Positions 62,338-64,000 of a stretch of 64,000 bases of DNA are shown in pieces. The DNA is taken from the NCBI GenBank assembly GCA_041398705.1, contig JAWKUI010000006.1, forward strand, positions 186,001 to 250,000. Reading direction: 5' to 3'. Source of the DNA: NORP259 sp041398705 (lineage in GTDB: Bacteria; Planctomycetota; UBA1135; GCA-002686595). The notes beneath the pieces are model-generated. The model saw only the letters and a list, made by a program, of their open reading frames with translations. It was not told the DNA's origin and searched no databases. Positions within the stretch are counted from its first letter, which is position 1. Each line of letters opens with the position of its first letter. The translations under genes and the position numbers were made by a program.

Positions 62338-64000
<1,663 letters not shown>

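Overview
The window is a GC-rich, tightly packed bacterial chromosome segment of about 50 protein genes, with no rRNA, tRNA, CRISPR array or transposase that I could see. Two complete MoxR/DUF58 clusters, large exported HEAT-like and DUF3857 proteins, carboxypeptidase-regulatory-like repeats, a sulfatase-fold lipoprotein and many overlapping start/stop codons fit a Planctomycetota-type organism best. That placement is an inference from gene content, not a measured phylogeny.

Layout. 1-6.7 kb: the N-terminal part of glucose-6-phosphate isomerase, a membrane Zn peptidase, a MerR regulator with four C-terminal cysteines next to a cysteine desulfurase, a scramblase-fold candidate, an anchored repeat protein closed by a strong terminator, and a SprT-like metallopeptidase. 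6.7-14.5 kb: a CpsD-like ATPase and an exported helical protein on the minus strand. Facing them is a plus-strand operon: biotin carboxylase, a fused carboxyltransferase-biotin carrier, endonuclease III and frataxin (CyaY). 14.5-19.3 kb: trmL-rlmD-algH and a large membrane-anchored protein. 19.3-26.4 kb: cluster 1, RDD-RDD-SpoIIM-DUF4129-DUF4350-MoxR-DUF58, with overlaps at nearly every junction. 26.4-35 kb: yceH-like gene, 2Fe-2S ferredoxin, and two paralogous 1.2-kilo-residue DUF3857/transglutaminase-like proteins, one of which has lost its catalytic cysteine. 35-45.3 kb: a degenerate sulfatase-fold lipoprotein downstream of cluster 2, MoxR-DUF58-BatD-like-BatA-BatB-BatC-BatD-BatE. 45.5-49.4 kb: an exported zinc-ribbon/HEAT protein and a lytic transglycosylase.

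49.6-53.7 kb: a possible leader-peptide attenuator in front of a heterodimeric ABC exporter whose two subunits show the BmrCD/TM287-288 style of asymmetric ATP sites. 53.9-54.5 kb: a near-consensus sigma-54 promoter with three upstream 20-bp inverted repeats, driving a 74-residue zinc-ribbon protein. 54.7-56.1 kb: a patch of visibly lower GC with two orphan genes. 56.1-58.4 kb: a Tm-1-like/PEP-hydrolase-family pair. 58.6-62.2 kb: a GT39-PAP2-GT9 envelope cluster. 62.3-64 kb: recG, cut by the window end.

Two architecture themes recur. Several genes have a TANNNT hexamer only 6-8 bases before the start codon, which suggests leaderless transcripts. Operon junctions use ATGA, TGATG, GTGA or TTGA overlaps, the last giving TTG starts.
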